Of a stretch of 64,000 bases of DNA, positions 7,461-16,149 are shown in pieces. Origin of the DNA: Streptomyces sp. CB01881. Its GTDB lineage: Bacteria > Actinomycetota > Actinomycetes > Streptomycetales > Streptomycetaceae. The stretch covers positions 6,400,422 through 6,464,421 of the forward strand of contig NZ_CP026498.1 in NCBI RefSeq assembly GCF_002953255.1. The letters are read 5' to 3'. Position 1 is the stretch's first letter. Each line of letters opens with the position of its first letter. Both the position numbers and the translations under genes were made by a program. A model generated the notes under the pieces. The model was not told the origin of the DNA, ran no database searches, and saw only the letters and a list, made by a program, of their open reading frames with translations.

Positions 7461-10400
7461 CAGGTGGCTCCGTGGGTGCGGGTGGTCCAGGAGAGGGCGG
7501 CGGCTCGGGCCAGGCGCCGGCATGCGCGTTCGGCGTCCGGGGCGATCCCTGCGGCTCGGATGTGGTGCATGTGAAGCAGGGACGTCAGGACGGTGTCTGC
7601 CGGCGGGCCGTCGAGGACGATGAGGCGGCGGCGGTACGCGTCCAAGGCGGCGCGGCGCCGCGCCCAGGCTTCGGTGATGCCCGTCCCGGTGGCGGCGCGC
7701 AGGGCGGCCCAGGTGTCGGCCGGGTCTGCGAGGGCGACGGCCTGGGTGAGCAGCGTCCGGTCCGGGGCGGAAGCGGGGGTACGGGCGAGGTTGTCGATGA
7801 GCCAGCGCATCCCGGCCTCGGTGCCGCCGAGGAAGCTGGCGGCGATGTCGGTCATGCTCGCGGCGGTGAGCGCGGGGGCCGGGAGCCGGCCAGGCCCGGT
7901 GTGCTGGAGCTGGGCGAGGACCGCGGCGGAGTCCGCGACGAACACCCACTCCGCGAGGCCGAGCAGCTGGCCCTCGCCGTAGCGGCCGGTCTCGGGCCAG
8001 TAGGTGTCCCACTGGACCCGGCCGGTGGCCAGGCCGGCGTCGGCCAGGTTCTGGACCCAGATGCCGACCTGACGGGCGGTCTCGGCGAAGCCGCCGTCCC
8101 CGTGGCGAATCCGTAGCCGTAGGTGCGGGTCGGGGTCCTGGTAGCGGATGAACCACCACGGCGATTCCCCGAAGGTCGCGGTCAGTTCGGGTAGGCGTGC
8201 CAAAAGGTCGGTGTGGCGGGCCGCGTGGGCATACACCTTCGCGTACGCCCACCCCGGGCCTGGAGCGCCCGGAGAGCGGCCCGGGGCGGGCGCGGCGGGG
8301 TGCCGGGGCGCGGGCAGGCGAACAGGCTCCTGGGTGGAGACGAGCGGGATGGTGAGTTCGTGCGCGCGGCCACCGATCCAGCCCAGGGCACTGGGCACGG
8401 GTGCCTCTCGCAGGATTGCCCGGCCGTGCTGGTCGAGGTGGGCGCGCAGGAGCTGCCGGTGGTGGCGCTCGGCGAGGTCGAGCCGTAGGCGCTGGTCACC
8501 GTCGCCGAGGTCGAGGGTGTCGGCCATCAGCCGGCGTTCGCGTAGCGAGGCCAGCGCGTTGTCCCAGTCCCGCCACGAGGCTGCAGCCGGAGGAAGATCG
8601 GTGCCGTGCAGGCGCCATCGGGCCGGGGCAAGGATGCTGCGCCCGTGCCGGACAGCAGGCAGGTAGGGCAGCTTCCCGGCGGCTGGCCCCCAGGAGAACG
8701 GCGCCAGGACGGCAGCCCGGGCCCGGGGCAGTTCGGCCAGGAAGCGGACCAGCGGGTGGGTGAAGTTGCTCAGCTGCACTGCGTTGAGGACAGCGGGCTC
8801 GACCGGGCGGCCGGTGAGGCGGGAGACCAGCCATATGCGTCGGGCGTCGGCGGTGACCGCGAGGTCCGCCAGCGCCATGGTGCCCTGCTCGTGCTCGGCG
8901 ACCGTGATCGTCTCGGTCAGGACGGCAGGAGTGCGGGCGACGTTCTCGGTGCGCACGCGCAGCGGCGGGCTGGAGAGCTGGGCGCGGACGGCGCCGGCGG
9001 CGAGCGCCGGCGCTCGGCGAAGCGCCCCGGCCATGCGGCGGCGGTCGGCGCTGTCGAGCAGGTACAGGAACCGGCCCGTCGTGGTTCCTGCGCCTTGGGC
9101 GAGGCCGGTGACGACGAGCGTGAACAGTCCGTCGTCCAGCTGGGCCTGGGAATCGCTGTGGAGTTGGAAGCACAGCTCCAGGTGGGCGGGCGTCTGTTCC
9201 ACCGGTCCGTTCGCCAGGCGTGGAAGCACATCGGTCACGTCCACCACCGCCAAGCCGTCGAGCGCGGCCAGCTGCGCGACCTCGAGCAGCGTGGCATCGC
9301 GGTCCTGCATGGCTGGCGGTTCGACAGGCAGCGGGGAACCGCGGTACCCGGCCGGGTAGCCGAGCCCTGTGTCGGGCTTGACGAGGTCCAGCAGGGGGAC
9401 GTGCGCGCCTGGGCCGTAGCGCTCCAGGAAGCGACCGTGGTAGTCCCTCCAGGCGGGCGGGCCTTGCGGGTAGGGGCTGGCGAGTGCCAGGGCATCGGCC
9501 GCGCGCTCGGCTTCCTTGGCCACGCACGCCGGTATCACCAGGGCGCAGTCCAGCCGTAGGTCCACGGCCAGCAGCGGCGTGACGTCACTGGGTACAGCCG
9601 CCATGATGTTCAGCGCGTCCAGGCGGGAGCTGCCCTGCCGTGCGGGGTCCTCGCCGTTGTGCCGCTCTAGGCGGCTGTGCAGAGCAGTGAGCAGGCGCAC
9701 GGATGGTTCCACGGAGCCGAGGTCGGCGGCCCCGACGTGCCCGAGCTGGGCCAGGACGTGGCCGAGCGGGTCGGAGGCGGTCATGGGCGGCCGTAGCGAG
9801 GTGATGAGCATGCGCTGCTCCACGAGCTGCATGACCAGCCGGTCGATGGCTCCGGGGGGAGCGTCCGGGAACTCGGCGCCCACCTTCTGGACCAGTTCCT
9901 CGAGCGGCACAGCGTCCCGGGCAGCGGCCAGGATCGCCGCGACCGGCGGGGTCCGGCGCGCCGACACTTCCTGAGGCGCGTCACCGCCTGGTGGCGGCTG
10001 ACGGCACGGCAGCACGAGCTGATCGCCGCGCACCTGGCAGGTCGCATCCGCGATCACCAGCAGGCGGCGTAACAGGGTTCCCTCGGCCTCCAGGCGATTC
10101 ACGACGCCGGCCAGCCAGGCCGCGTCTGGCCGCGCGGCTGCGCGGTGCCTACCGGCCCAGGAGACCTCAAGGCTGTCGCCCAGCCGAGCGGGCGCGACGC
10201 CGGCGAACAGTCCGAAGGGCGTCGCCCGGTGCCGCATCCGCAAGACGTAGCGCACCAAGGACTCCCCGAGCCGGCGCAGCTGGCGGTCCGAGGTGATCCG
10301 GCCGGCGCAGGCCGCTCGCACCCGTGAGGCGAGGACCGGGCTCGCCAGATCCACGGCGCCGGCCGCATCGGGACTCGCCCACGCTTCTGCCAGCCACCGC

Positions 10401-10513
10401 TGCCACGCGGCGCCGTCCGGCGGGTCGTCGCCGCTCAGGTCTGGCCATGGCCCGATGGCCGTCTCGCTGTCGGCGGTGGCTCGCAGCAGAACCGCGTCTA
10501 CGGCCCGGAACAT
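7460..10513 (-). CDS. lanB: Lantibiotic dehydratase, full length
   Basis: The protein has 1017 residues from ATG 10513 (MFRAVDAVLLRA). An upstream frame to 10786 reads through the precursor gene and was rejected. The N-terminal part carries the dehydratase pattern SLVRYVLRMRHRATPFGLFAG. The C-terminal 250 residues form the SpaB_C/thiopeptide-type region (PWWFIRYQDPDPHLRLRI, GRVQWDTYWPETGRYGE). The family glutamylates Ser/Thr with Glu-tRNA and then eliminates it. The gene lies 80 nt after the precursor stop, with a strong hairpin between them that should lower enzyme expression relative to precursor. Confidence 0.93.
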   Translation of the reverse strand: MFRAVDAVLLRATADSETAIGPWPDLSGDDPPDGAAWQRWLAEAWASPDAAGAVDLASPVLASRVRAACAGRITSDRQLRRLGESLVRYVLRMRHRATPFGLFAGVAPARLGDSLEVSWAGRHRAAARPDAAWLAGVVNRLEAEGTLLRRLLVIADATCQVRGDQLVLPCRQPPPGGDAPQEVSARRTPPVAAILAAARDAVPLEELVQKVGAEFPDAPPGAIDRLVMQLVEQRMLITSLRPPMTASDPLGHVLAQLGHVGAADLGSVEPSVRLLTALHSRLERHNGEDPARQGSSRLDALNIMAAVPSDVTPLLAVDLRLDCALVIPACVAKEAERAADALALASPYPQGPPAWRDYHGRFLERYGPGAHVPLLDLVKPDTGLGYPAGYRGSPLPVEPPAMQDRDATLLEVAQLAALDGLAVVDVTDVLPRLANGPVEQTPAHLELCFQLHSDSQAQLDDGLFTLVVTGLAQGAGTTTGRFLYLLDSADRRRMAGALRRAPALAAGAVRAQLSSPPLRVRTENVARTPAVLTETITVAEHEQGTMALADLAVTADARRIWLVSRLTGRPVEPAVLNAVQLSNFTHPLVRFLAELPRARAAVLAPFSWGPAAGKLPYLPAVRHGRSILAPARWRLHGTDLPPAAASWRDWDNALASLRERRLMADTLDLGDGDQRLRLDLAERHHRQLLRAHLDQHGRAILREAPVPSALGWIGGRAHELTIPLVSTQEPVRLPAPRHPAAPAPGRSPGAPGPGWAYAKVYAHAARHTDLLARLPELTATFGESPWWFIRYQDPDPHLRLRIRHGDGGFAETARQVGIWVQNLADAGLATGRVQWDTYWPETGRYGEGQLLGLAEWVFVADSAAVLAQLQHTGPGRLPAPALTAASMTDIAASFLGGTEAGMRWLIDNLARTPASAPDRTLLTQAVALADPADTWAALRAATGTGITEAWARRRAALDAYRRRLIVLDGPPADTVLTSLLHMHHIRAAGIAPDAERACRRLARAAALSWTTRTHGAT

Positions 10514-10552
10514 CCCTGCCCCCCAGTCTCTACGTCGGTTGGTCGGATCACC

Positions 10553-10588
10553 CGGCGTGCCGGGGCCCGGCTGGGCCCCGGCACGCCG
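10553..10588 (-). terminator. Attenuating hairpin between precursor and lanB
   Basis: Perfect 16-bp GC-rich stem (10553-10568 with 10573-10588) with a 4-nt loop, 5 nt after the precursor stop and 39 nt before the lanB start. Such intergenic hairpins commonly stop or stabilise part of the transcripts so that precursor exceeds enzymes. Confidence 0.7.
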
Positions 10589-10593
10589 CTCGG

Positions 10594-10740
10594 TCAGGCG
10601 ACGCAGGTGCTGTTGGAACAGGCGCTCGCGCAGGTCTGCCCGCAGCCGTCGTCGGTGCTGCTCATCAGCTCGGCGATGACCGGACCCTGCTCGACGAGCG
10701 TGACGTCCAGCTCGAAGTCGTTGATCTGGGTGTTCTTCAT
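10594..10740 (-). CDS. lanA: FxLD-family lanthipeptide precursor
   Basis: The peptide has 48 residues from ATG 10740, with GAGGAGG upstream. The family motif Phe9-Glu10-Leu11-Asp12 lies in the leader, followed by VTLVEQGPVIAELM. The C-terminal part is rich in ring-forming residues: Ser27, Ser28, Thr29, Thr36, Ser39, Ser42, Ser44 and Thr45, with Cys33, Cys37, Cys41 and Cys46. Asp31-Gly32 in the core is the kind of site used by isoaspartyl-type methyltransferases. Up to four thioether rings are possible. The leader/core boundary is not known; the core probably starts around residues 27-31. Confidence 0.92.
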   Translation of the reverse strand: MKNTQINDFELDVTLVEQGPVIAELMSSTDDGCGQTCASACSNSTCVA

Positions 10741-10808
10741 GTGCGATTCCTCCTCGTGGAGTTGCCGGAATGACAGGTGGTGCCAACCTGGCCCTTGGTC
10801 TTGCCGGT

Positions 10809-12050
10809 CTACGGCTGCTGGCCGGGCCAGGAGATCGAGATGCGGGTGTGGGTCTTGTCGACCACGCGGCCCGCGGGGAGTCGGTCGTCGGGCGTGCTGG
10901 CGGGGTGGACCTCGATGCGGGCGCCGGGGCCGCCCCGGTGGTCCTGATCCCAGGTGCGGATCTCCTTCACCAGCCCGGCGGCGGCTGCGGCGGCGGCCGG
11001 GCCGTGGCCGAACGCCCCGAGCTCGAAGCGGGTCCGGCTCTCGTCCACGGCTCGCACGGTGCGGTAGGCGAAGGTGCTGCCGGCCACGAGCGTGGCGAGA
11101 CCGAGGGGCGAGGCGGACGCGACGAGGCCCTTGTCGCGCGCGCCGACGGTGGCGGTCAGCCGGGCGTGACCGTCCAGGGCGGTGGCCAGCCACAGGTCGA
11201 GGTCGTCGATCGGCTCCTCTCCGCCGACCGTGACCCCCGACCACACCTCGTACCGGGGTGAGGCCAGCGCCGCGCGCAGAGCCTCGACGTCGACCTGGTC
11301 GCCGTTGTCCAGGCGCAGCCCGACCTCCTCGTTCGGCACGTCGTGCAGCAGCACCAGGCGTTCGCGCTGCTCCCCGGCGCCCTGCATCGGTACGAAGCCG
11401 CACAGCTCGTAGCCGCGGCTGACGAGGTGGTCGCCTTCGCGGACCAGAACGAAGGAGCGCATCAGGCCGCGTACGCGCAGCGGGACGACGATCCGCCCGC
11501 CGGGTGTCAGCTGCTCCAGCCAGGCCGGCGGGATGTCGGGCGCGCCGACCGTGACCTCGATCAGGTCGAACGGGGCCCGGTCCGGGACGCCGAACTCGCC
11601 GTCGGTGGTGACGACGTGGACCCGCTCGTACCCGGACTCCGCCAGGAGCCGACGGGCCCGGTCGGTGACCTCAGGGTCGATGTCGATGCTGGTCACGGCG
11701 CCATCGGAGCCGACGAGTTCGGCGAGGTAGGCCGCGTTCATGCCGCCGGAGCCGATCTCCAGCACCTTCTCGCCCGGCTGCGGGTTCGCCTGCTCGAGCA
11801 TGAACGCCTGGACGTTGGCGGCCGAGACGGAGCTGATCGCCAGCCCGTCCTTGTCCCGCTTGGTGACGACGGCGCGCTGCGGGTCGTAGGCGTCGGCGAG
11901 CTGCGCCTCGGGGGCGAACAGCTCTCGGGGAACCAGTCCCATGACGTCGGCGACCCGATCGGTGCGGATCGCGCCCTGGTCGCGCAGCTGCTTGACGAGG
12001 CCGGCGCGCAGGGCCTGCGGGGAGTCAGAATCGAGCGGAGCGGTGTTCAA
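10809..12050 (-). CDS. Methyltransferase, FxLD system (protein isoaspartyl methyltransferase homologue)
   Basis: The protein has 413 residues with a TTG start at 12050 following AAGGAGAG. The start overlaps the previous stop in TTGA. The SAM-binding motif VLEIGSGGMNAAYLAELVG is followed by VTSIDIDPEVTDRARRLL and APFDLIEVTVGAPDIPPAWL, the arrangement of protein L-isoaspartate methyltransferases. An extra ~180-residue C-terminal region is specific to the peptide-modifying group. By analogy with LanS-type enzymes it may methylate an Asp in the core and form aspartimide or isoaspartate. It lies 68 bp upstream of the precursor gene. Confidence 0.9.
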   Translation of the reverse strand: MNTAPLDSDSPQALRAGLVKQLRDQGAIRTDRVADVMGLVPRELFAPEAQLADAYDPQRAVVTKRDKDGLAISSVSAANVQAFMLEQANPQPGEKVLEIGSGGMNAAYLAELVGSDGAVTSIDIDPEVTDRARRLLAESGYERVHVVTTDGEFGVPDRAPFDLIEVTVGAPDIPPAWLEQLTPGGRIVVPLRVRGLMRSFVLVREGDHLVSRGYELCGFVPMQGAGEQRERLVLLHDVPNEEVGLRLDNGDQVDVEALRAALASPRYEVWSGVTVGGEEPIDDLDLWLATALDGHARLTATVGARDKGLVASASPLGLATLVAGSTFAYRTVRAVDESRTRFELGAFGHGPAAAAAAAGLVKEIRTWDQDHRGGPGARIEVHPASTPDDRLPAGRVVDKTHTRISISWPGQQP

Positions 12051-12883
12051 GAGGTGCTCTCCTTCGTGTCGGTACGCGCCGGGTTCAACGAGCCTGGCTG
12101 GGCGGGGCCTCGTGCTGCTGTCGGACAGGCGGGGCCCCTCGATCCTCGCTCTCCGCCGCTGCCGAGTAAGGCAGTTGGACGCGGCGTGGGCAAGGAAGTC
12201 TGGGAGGACTGGCCGTTACGATCGCGCCGGGCCTGGTTGCGGATTTGTTCGGCGGCTGCCGTGCCGCGTCGCAGCCGCTCGGGCCGGTACAAACACGCCT
12301 GGACGATCGCGCGGGCGAGGGCATCGGTGTCCCCTCGGTCTGCGAGCCAGCCGTTCGCGTCGTGGCCGCCGGTCGTGATCTCCCGTTCCAGGCTTCCACC
12401 GGTGGTGCCGATCACTGGCAAGCCGGTGGCCATTGCCTCGTAGACCGCGCGGGTGGTCTCGGCCGAGGAGGCGAGAAAGAGATCGGCGGCCGCGAGCAGG
12501 ACCGGCCGTTCCTCGAGGTCGCACGCCGCCACGATCACGTCGCTGTCGGCGGACGGCCAGGGTTGGGACGAGCTGGTGGGCGGGCACAGCACGAGCACCG
12601 GGGCGAGGTGTTCAGGAAGACGTGGCGGTCCGACCTTCAGGAACCCGTCGAGGAGGCTGGGAAGGAACTGCAGCTCGCTCTCCTCGGGGATGGCGACGAC
12701 GACCGGTCGCAGTTGCACGTCCTTGGTCCACAGCATCGGCAGACCGCGGCTGGAGACCACGTGGTGCCGGCCCCGCGCGTTCGACCCTGCCTGCCCGGGT
12801 TTCATCGCCGCCTGCGCGAGGACCCGGGCCCGTTCGGCGGGGAGCAGCGCTCGTGGTCGGAACGACGTGGTGTCAACGAGCAT
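12047..12883 (-). CDS. Glycosyltransferase-like protein (GT4/GT1 C-terminal domain)
   Basis: The protein has 278 residues from ATG 12883 (AAGGA upstream). The C-terminal half has the GT-B signature: FLASSAETTRAVYEAMATG, then LPVIGTTGG and a loop ending in a run of helices, preceded by SDVIVAACDLEERP. The N-terminal half is short compared with normal GT4 enzymes (usually ~370-400 residues), so it may be a reduced or partner-type protein. It is coupled to the methyltransferase by a 4-nt overlap, which ties it to lanthipeptide production. Whether it glycosylates the peptide or serves another role is unknown. Confidence 0.6.
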   Translation of the reverse strand: MLVDTTSFRPRALLPAERARVLAQAAMKPGQAGSNARGRHHVVSSRGLPMLWTKDVQLRPVVVAIPEESELQFLPSLLDGFLKVGPPRLPEHLAPVLVLCPPTSSSQPWPSADSDVIVAACDLEERPVLLAAADLFLASSAETTRAVYEAMATGLPVIGTTGGSLEREITTGGHDANGWLADRGDTDALARAIVQACLYRPERLRRGTAAAEQIRNQARRDRNGQSSQTSLPTPRPTALLGSGGERGSRGPACPTAARGPAQPGSLNPARTDTKESTS

Positions 12884-13104
12884 GGTCGCTGTCCTTGGGC
12901 CTGTCGGGATGGTTGAGGGGGCTGGGCCAGCGGCCCCGGGGGGCGCTGCGTGTTCGCGAGCGCGCGCCCGCGCCCGGGGACCGCCGGCTGCGGGTCGGCC
13001 AGTGGGAGGTGGCCAAGCCCGCCCCCGGTCCTCGGGGGTTAGTGGGGACCGGGGTGGAGCCCCGTCCCGGCCAGTGGAGCCGCCAACTGGTCGGGACGGG
13101 GGAC

Positions 13105-13614
13105 TCAGGGACGCCGCGCGGGGGGCCTTCGCAGCTGGGTGCGGGCTCGGCGTAGCGCGTTGGCGAGGTTGTGCGGGTGGGTGAGGAACTGGCGGCCGTC
13201 GGGCGGGACGAGCCAGGTTCTGCCCTGAGTGCGGGGCAGGCCCGGGGCAGGCATCGCCACCGTGACCGCTGGCGAACCGTCGATAGCTCGTGTGATCAGC
13301 TCGGAGTCCCGCATCTGCCAGTGCTCTCCCTGGCGCAGGGCGATCAGGAACTCGACGGCGTGCCGGGGGCGGTTGAGCAGGACGGGGCCGACCACGACGC
13401 CGGCCAGCTGCATGTCCTGGAGCGCCGCTGTTCCGAGGCGCTGGTCGGTGACGCGAACGACGTTGAACCGGCGGCCAGTCTCGATCGCCGCGAGCTGGCC
13501 GGCGCGCCATTCCGTGAACGCGGTAGCGGCCTGCCGATTGGCCGACGCGAGCCAACGCGCGCCAAGGATGTGGGCGGGCGCGGGGTGGGGGCGCCGAGGG
13601 GCTGTCGTGAGCAT
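13105..13614 (-). CDS. Unknown protein next to the lanthipeptide genes
   Basis: The protein has 169 residues; ATG 13614 is preceded by AGGAAGG. The central part (GRRFNVVRVTDQRLGTAALQ, GPVLLNRPRHAVEFLIAL, TWLVPPDGRQFL) resembles a small alpha/beta domain that I recall from streptomycete proteins distantly related to bifunctional primase-polymerase N-termini, but no catalytic motif is convincing. It lies between the glycosyltransferase-like gene and another unknown gene on the same strand. Confidence 0.55.
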   Translation of the reverse strand: MLTTAPRRPHPAPAHILGARWLASANRQAATAFTEWRAGQLAAIETGRRFNVVRVTDQRLGTAALQDMQLAGVVVGPVLLNRPRHAVEFLIALRQGEHWQMRDSELITRAIDGSPAVTVAMPAPGLPRTQGRTWLVPPDGRQFLTHPHNLANALRRARTQLRRPPARRP

Positions 13615-13633
13615 CGCGCTCGTCCTTCCTGGG

Positions 13634-14116
13634 TCAGGCGGGGCAGGGGACTCCGCGGCCGGGCAGGCGCGGCTCCGTGCCATCGCTGGGCGCTGCCGTG
13701 AGCACATAGGTCACGTAGCCGTGGGTGAAGGTGACGGCGTGGCTGCGGCCAGCGGCAAGGTCGTCCACCGCCCGCGCGTAGCCGTCTCGGCTGTCGAGCC
13801 AGGCAATCGGCTGGCTGTCGTCGGCAAGTTCGAGTTGCTCGGCGAGCCGCTGGACCTGCCGCCGTAGCACTCGGACGGCCAGGCGTACGTCCGGGGCGCC
13901 GCCACTCCAGATCCGCAGGGGCTGACCCGAGCTGTAGTAGGCGGTCACGGTGCACCAGAACGGCTCTGGAGGTGACCAGGGGCGATCGCGAACGAAGACG
14001 CTCTGGCCCTTGCCTGCCCCGTGAGTTGCCTGCGAGCGGGACGGCGGGCGAGTCGTCGGGGCCGGGCGGCGGGGCCGGCCGACGGCCCTCAGGGCCCGAC
14101 GGATCGCGCTCTTCAC
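13634..14116 (-). CDS. Unknown protein coupled to the anti-sigma-type ATPase
   Basis: The protein has 160 residues from GTG 14116, which has AAGGAG upstream and overlaps the ATPase stop in GTGA. A basic Pro/Arg-rich N-terminal 40 residues precede a small domain (PFWCTVTAYYSSGQPLRIW, YARAVDDLAAGRSHAVTFT). Coupling suggests that it works with the ATPase. The function is not recognised. Confidence 0.55.
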   Translation of the reverse strand: MKSAIRRALRAVGRPRRPAPTTRPPSRSQATHGAGKGQSVFVRDRPWSPPEPFWCTVTAYYSSGQPLRIWSGGAPDVRLAVRVLRRQVQRLAEQLELADDSQPIAWLDSRDGYARAVDDLAAGRSHAVTFTHGYVTYVLTAAPSDGTEPRLPGRGVPCPA

Positions 14117-14568
14117 GGGATACTCCTTGACGTGTCTTTGGCGGCGAGGAGGACCCTCGCCTGCACCTTCTTGGTCGTACAGGTCGTCACTACGTCCATG
14201 CCGTCTGCAAGCTCGCGTACGAGAATCAGTCCACGGCCGTTCTCGCCGTGCGGGCTGGAGGTCTTCGGCAGTGACAGATCCGGCCGGGAGTCCAGGACCT
14301 CGATCCGGCAGCCGCCGTCGATCTCCTGAAGCCGCAGTCCGACCTCGTCGCCTTCCTGGCTGGCGTGTCGGATGGCGTTTGTCACCAACTCCGAGCAGAT
14401 GACGACAAGGTCGTGTGCTCGTTCGCTCTCCAACCCCCACTCTTCGAGTACTGTGCGCACCCGTCGGCGCGCCATGGAGACCGTGGTCGGCGACGCCTTG
14501 ATCGTGGCCCCCCAGCGGCGAGGGGTTCTCGGCTGCTCGGCGGCCACCATGTGCATCGCTCCCGTCAT
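14113..14568 (-). CDS. Anti-sigma factor-type ATP-binding protein (RsbW/SpoIIAB-like HATPase)
   Basis: The protein has 151 residues. GHKL motifs are present: N-box DLVVICSELVTNAIRHA, G1 IEVLDSRPDLSLP and G2 NGRGLILVRELADGM. This is the stand-alone HATPase_c_2 family, very abundant in Streptomyces, whose characterised members bind sigma factors or anti-sigma antagonists. It starts 237 bp from the divergent TPR-like regulator, so both could share a control region. The target is not visible in the window. Confidence 0.8.
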   Translation of the reverse strand: MTGAMHMVAAEQPRTPRRWGATIKASPTTVSMARRRVRTVLEEWGLESERAHDLVVICSELVTNAIRHASQEGDEVGLRLQEIDGGCRIEVLDSRPDLSLPKTSSPHGENGRGLILVRELADGMDVVTTCTTKKVQARVLLAAKDTSRSIP

Positions 14569-14805
14569 CAGGAGCGTGTGGACGCCCCGTCCTTGGTTCG
14601 CTTGCGGGGATCAACCATGGACCGGCAGCGGAGACATAACCACCGCCGAAGCGCCGACACTTGGCTCCCGTTCAGGTGAGCCGAGAGACAAACTGTGGAC
14701 AGTTCGCAGACACTTCTCCACGGCCTATGGGATCACCGGCCCCGCAGTGGTAGGCAGGGTGATGAAGTAGTTCGCAGCTGGGGCTGCGGCCCCGAAGGGA
14801 CCGCG
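14569..14805. promoter_or_regulatory. Divergent control region between the ATPase and the TTA-containing regulator
   Basis: 237 bp between two head-to-head genes must hold both promoters. I see moderately AT-rich stretches around 14626-14660 and 14690-14725 but no -35/-10 pair or operator that I can assign with confidence. Confidence 0.4.
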
Positions 14806-16149
14806 ATGAACACGCTGTTCGAGGCCTTAGTCACCGAGGCCGGCATGGACTTCCGCAGCTTCCTCGCCGAGTACAGGCGGGTCGCAGCGCTCCTCTACGA
14901 GAGGACCGGAGATCTTGCCTTCAGAAACGTCGTTCTGACGGACAAGAGCTTCACGCGATGGCGCGCGGGCCAGGTTGCCCGGCCTCACCACCCGGCGCCC
15001 GCGATCCTCAAGCACATGTACAGCCGGCCCGTGGATGAACTCTTCGCGCCCTGCACCGACGAGCAGATCCAGGTGCTGCGCACAGCGCCAACTCCTGTGC
15101 TCGATGAAAGAGAACTCGCAATGACCGCACGAAACGCCCGTGCTCACGCCGCTGACGCCGCCTCGCAGCTGCTCCCCGATCTCAGCCTCGACCAGCTCGA
15201 GGACGACATGGTGCGCCTGGTCCGGGCGAACACCATGACCCCGCCTCACGTGATCTTCATGCAGGCCAAGGAGCTGCTTGGCCTCGCCACAGTGATGCTC
15301 GACCGTACGCAGGTTCTGTCCCAGCGCGGTCGCCTCTACGTCGTCGCCGGCCAAGCATCAGCGCTGCTCGGTGCCTGCGCATTCGATCTCGGTTCTATGC
15401 CGACCGCGGTCGAGCTGATGCGCGCCTCTGCCCTGTACGGCCAGGTGGCGGAACACGGGCCGCTCCAGGCGTACGCTCACGGCTACCTGGCCCTGTTGTT
15501 CTACTGGAACGGCAACCCCGTCCACGCTGTTCGCCAGATCGAGCGGGCCCAGTCGTTCCGGGGAGTCGGCGCCACGGGCAAGGCAAGGCTGGCCGCGATC
15601 GCTGCCCGCTCCTACGCGCACCTGGGCCGCGCGGAGGAGGCCCACGCGGCAATAGAGCAAAGCCTGGCCGATCGCGGCCCCGCTGTGGACGACCTCCACG
15701 ATGGGATCGCCGGAGAGTTCGACTTCAGCTTGGAGCGCGTCGCCATGAGCAACAGCGCGACGCTTCTGCTTCTCCGGGATGGCGCCGGCGCGGAGGCCTC
15801 CGCACGGCGGTCGCTGGAGCTGATCGCCTCCCAGTCTTCGGAGTCCACACCGCTGGTGGTTGCCCCACAGGCTGGTGCGGACCTGGCGACGGCCCTGCTG
15901 ATGCGGCGGGACCTGGATGGCGCCGCCGACGCGCTGGGTCCCGTGCTGAGCCTTCCGAGGGAATGGCGCGGGGCTGGACTCGTCGGCCGGGTGAACGCGG
16001 TCCGAGTTGAGCTAACGTCGCCGGCCTTCCGGGACGCTCCCCTCGCACGGAGCCTCGCCGAGCAGATCGACGACTTCACGCTGGTCGCCGCACCGCGGAT
16101 CCTGGGCCCGGGCGCGGTGCGGCTCGCCATCGATGGCAGCACCAGCTAG
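14806..16149 (+). CDS. TPR-like transcriptional regulator with a TTA codon
   Basis: The protein has 447 residues; ATG 14806 lies 5 nt after GAAGGGA. The N-terminal ~70 residues (FLAEYRRVAALLYERTG, TDKSFTRWRAG) look like the DNA-binding region of a streptomycete regulator family; the rest is a helical repeat region (for example YAHGYLALLFYWNG, ARSYAHLGRAEEAHAAIEQ) typical of TPR ligand or partner domains. Codon 8 (14827-14829) is TTA, the rarest codon in Streptomyces, which needs the developmental bldA tRNA. The gene overlaps the convergent epimerase stop by 4 nt. It is likely the local regulator of the lanthipeptide locus, but no target site was identified. Confidence 0.7.
   Translation: MNTLFEALVTEAGMDFRSFLAEYRRVAALLYERTGDLAFRNVVLTDKSFTRWRAGQVARPHHPAPAILKHMYSRPVDELFAPCTDEQIQVLRTAPTPVLDERELAMTARNARAHAADAASQLLPDLSLDQLEDDMVRLVRANTMTPPHVIFMQAKELLGLATVMLDRTQVLSQRGRLYVVAGQASALLGACAFDLGSMPTAVELMRASALYGQVAEHGPLQAYAHGYLALLFYWNGNPVHAVRQIERAQSFRGVGATGKARLAAIAARSYAHLGRAEEAHAAIEQSLADRGPAVDDLHDGIAGEFDFSLERVAMSNSATLLLLRDGAGAEASARRSLELIASQSSESTPLVVAPQAGADLATALLMRRDLDGAADALGPVLSLPREWRGAGLVGRVNAVRVELTSPAFRDAPLARSLAEQIDDFTLVAAPRILGPGAVRLAIDGSTS

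Noticed and set aside
6255..8252. 665-codon frame including lanC
   Set aside because: The first ~260 codons overlap lanB in another frame and have shadow composition; LanC starts at ATG 7460.
7460..10786. Longer LanB frame starting at 10786
   Set aside because: It reads through the precursor gene and its hairpin out of frame; the true start is ATG 10513 with the conserved FRAVDAVLLRA opening.
12884..13555. Upstream extension of the glycosyltransferase-like gene
   Set aside because: Arg/Pro-rich shadow of the opposite-frame gene at 13105-13614; ATG 12883 has AAGGA.
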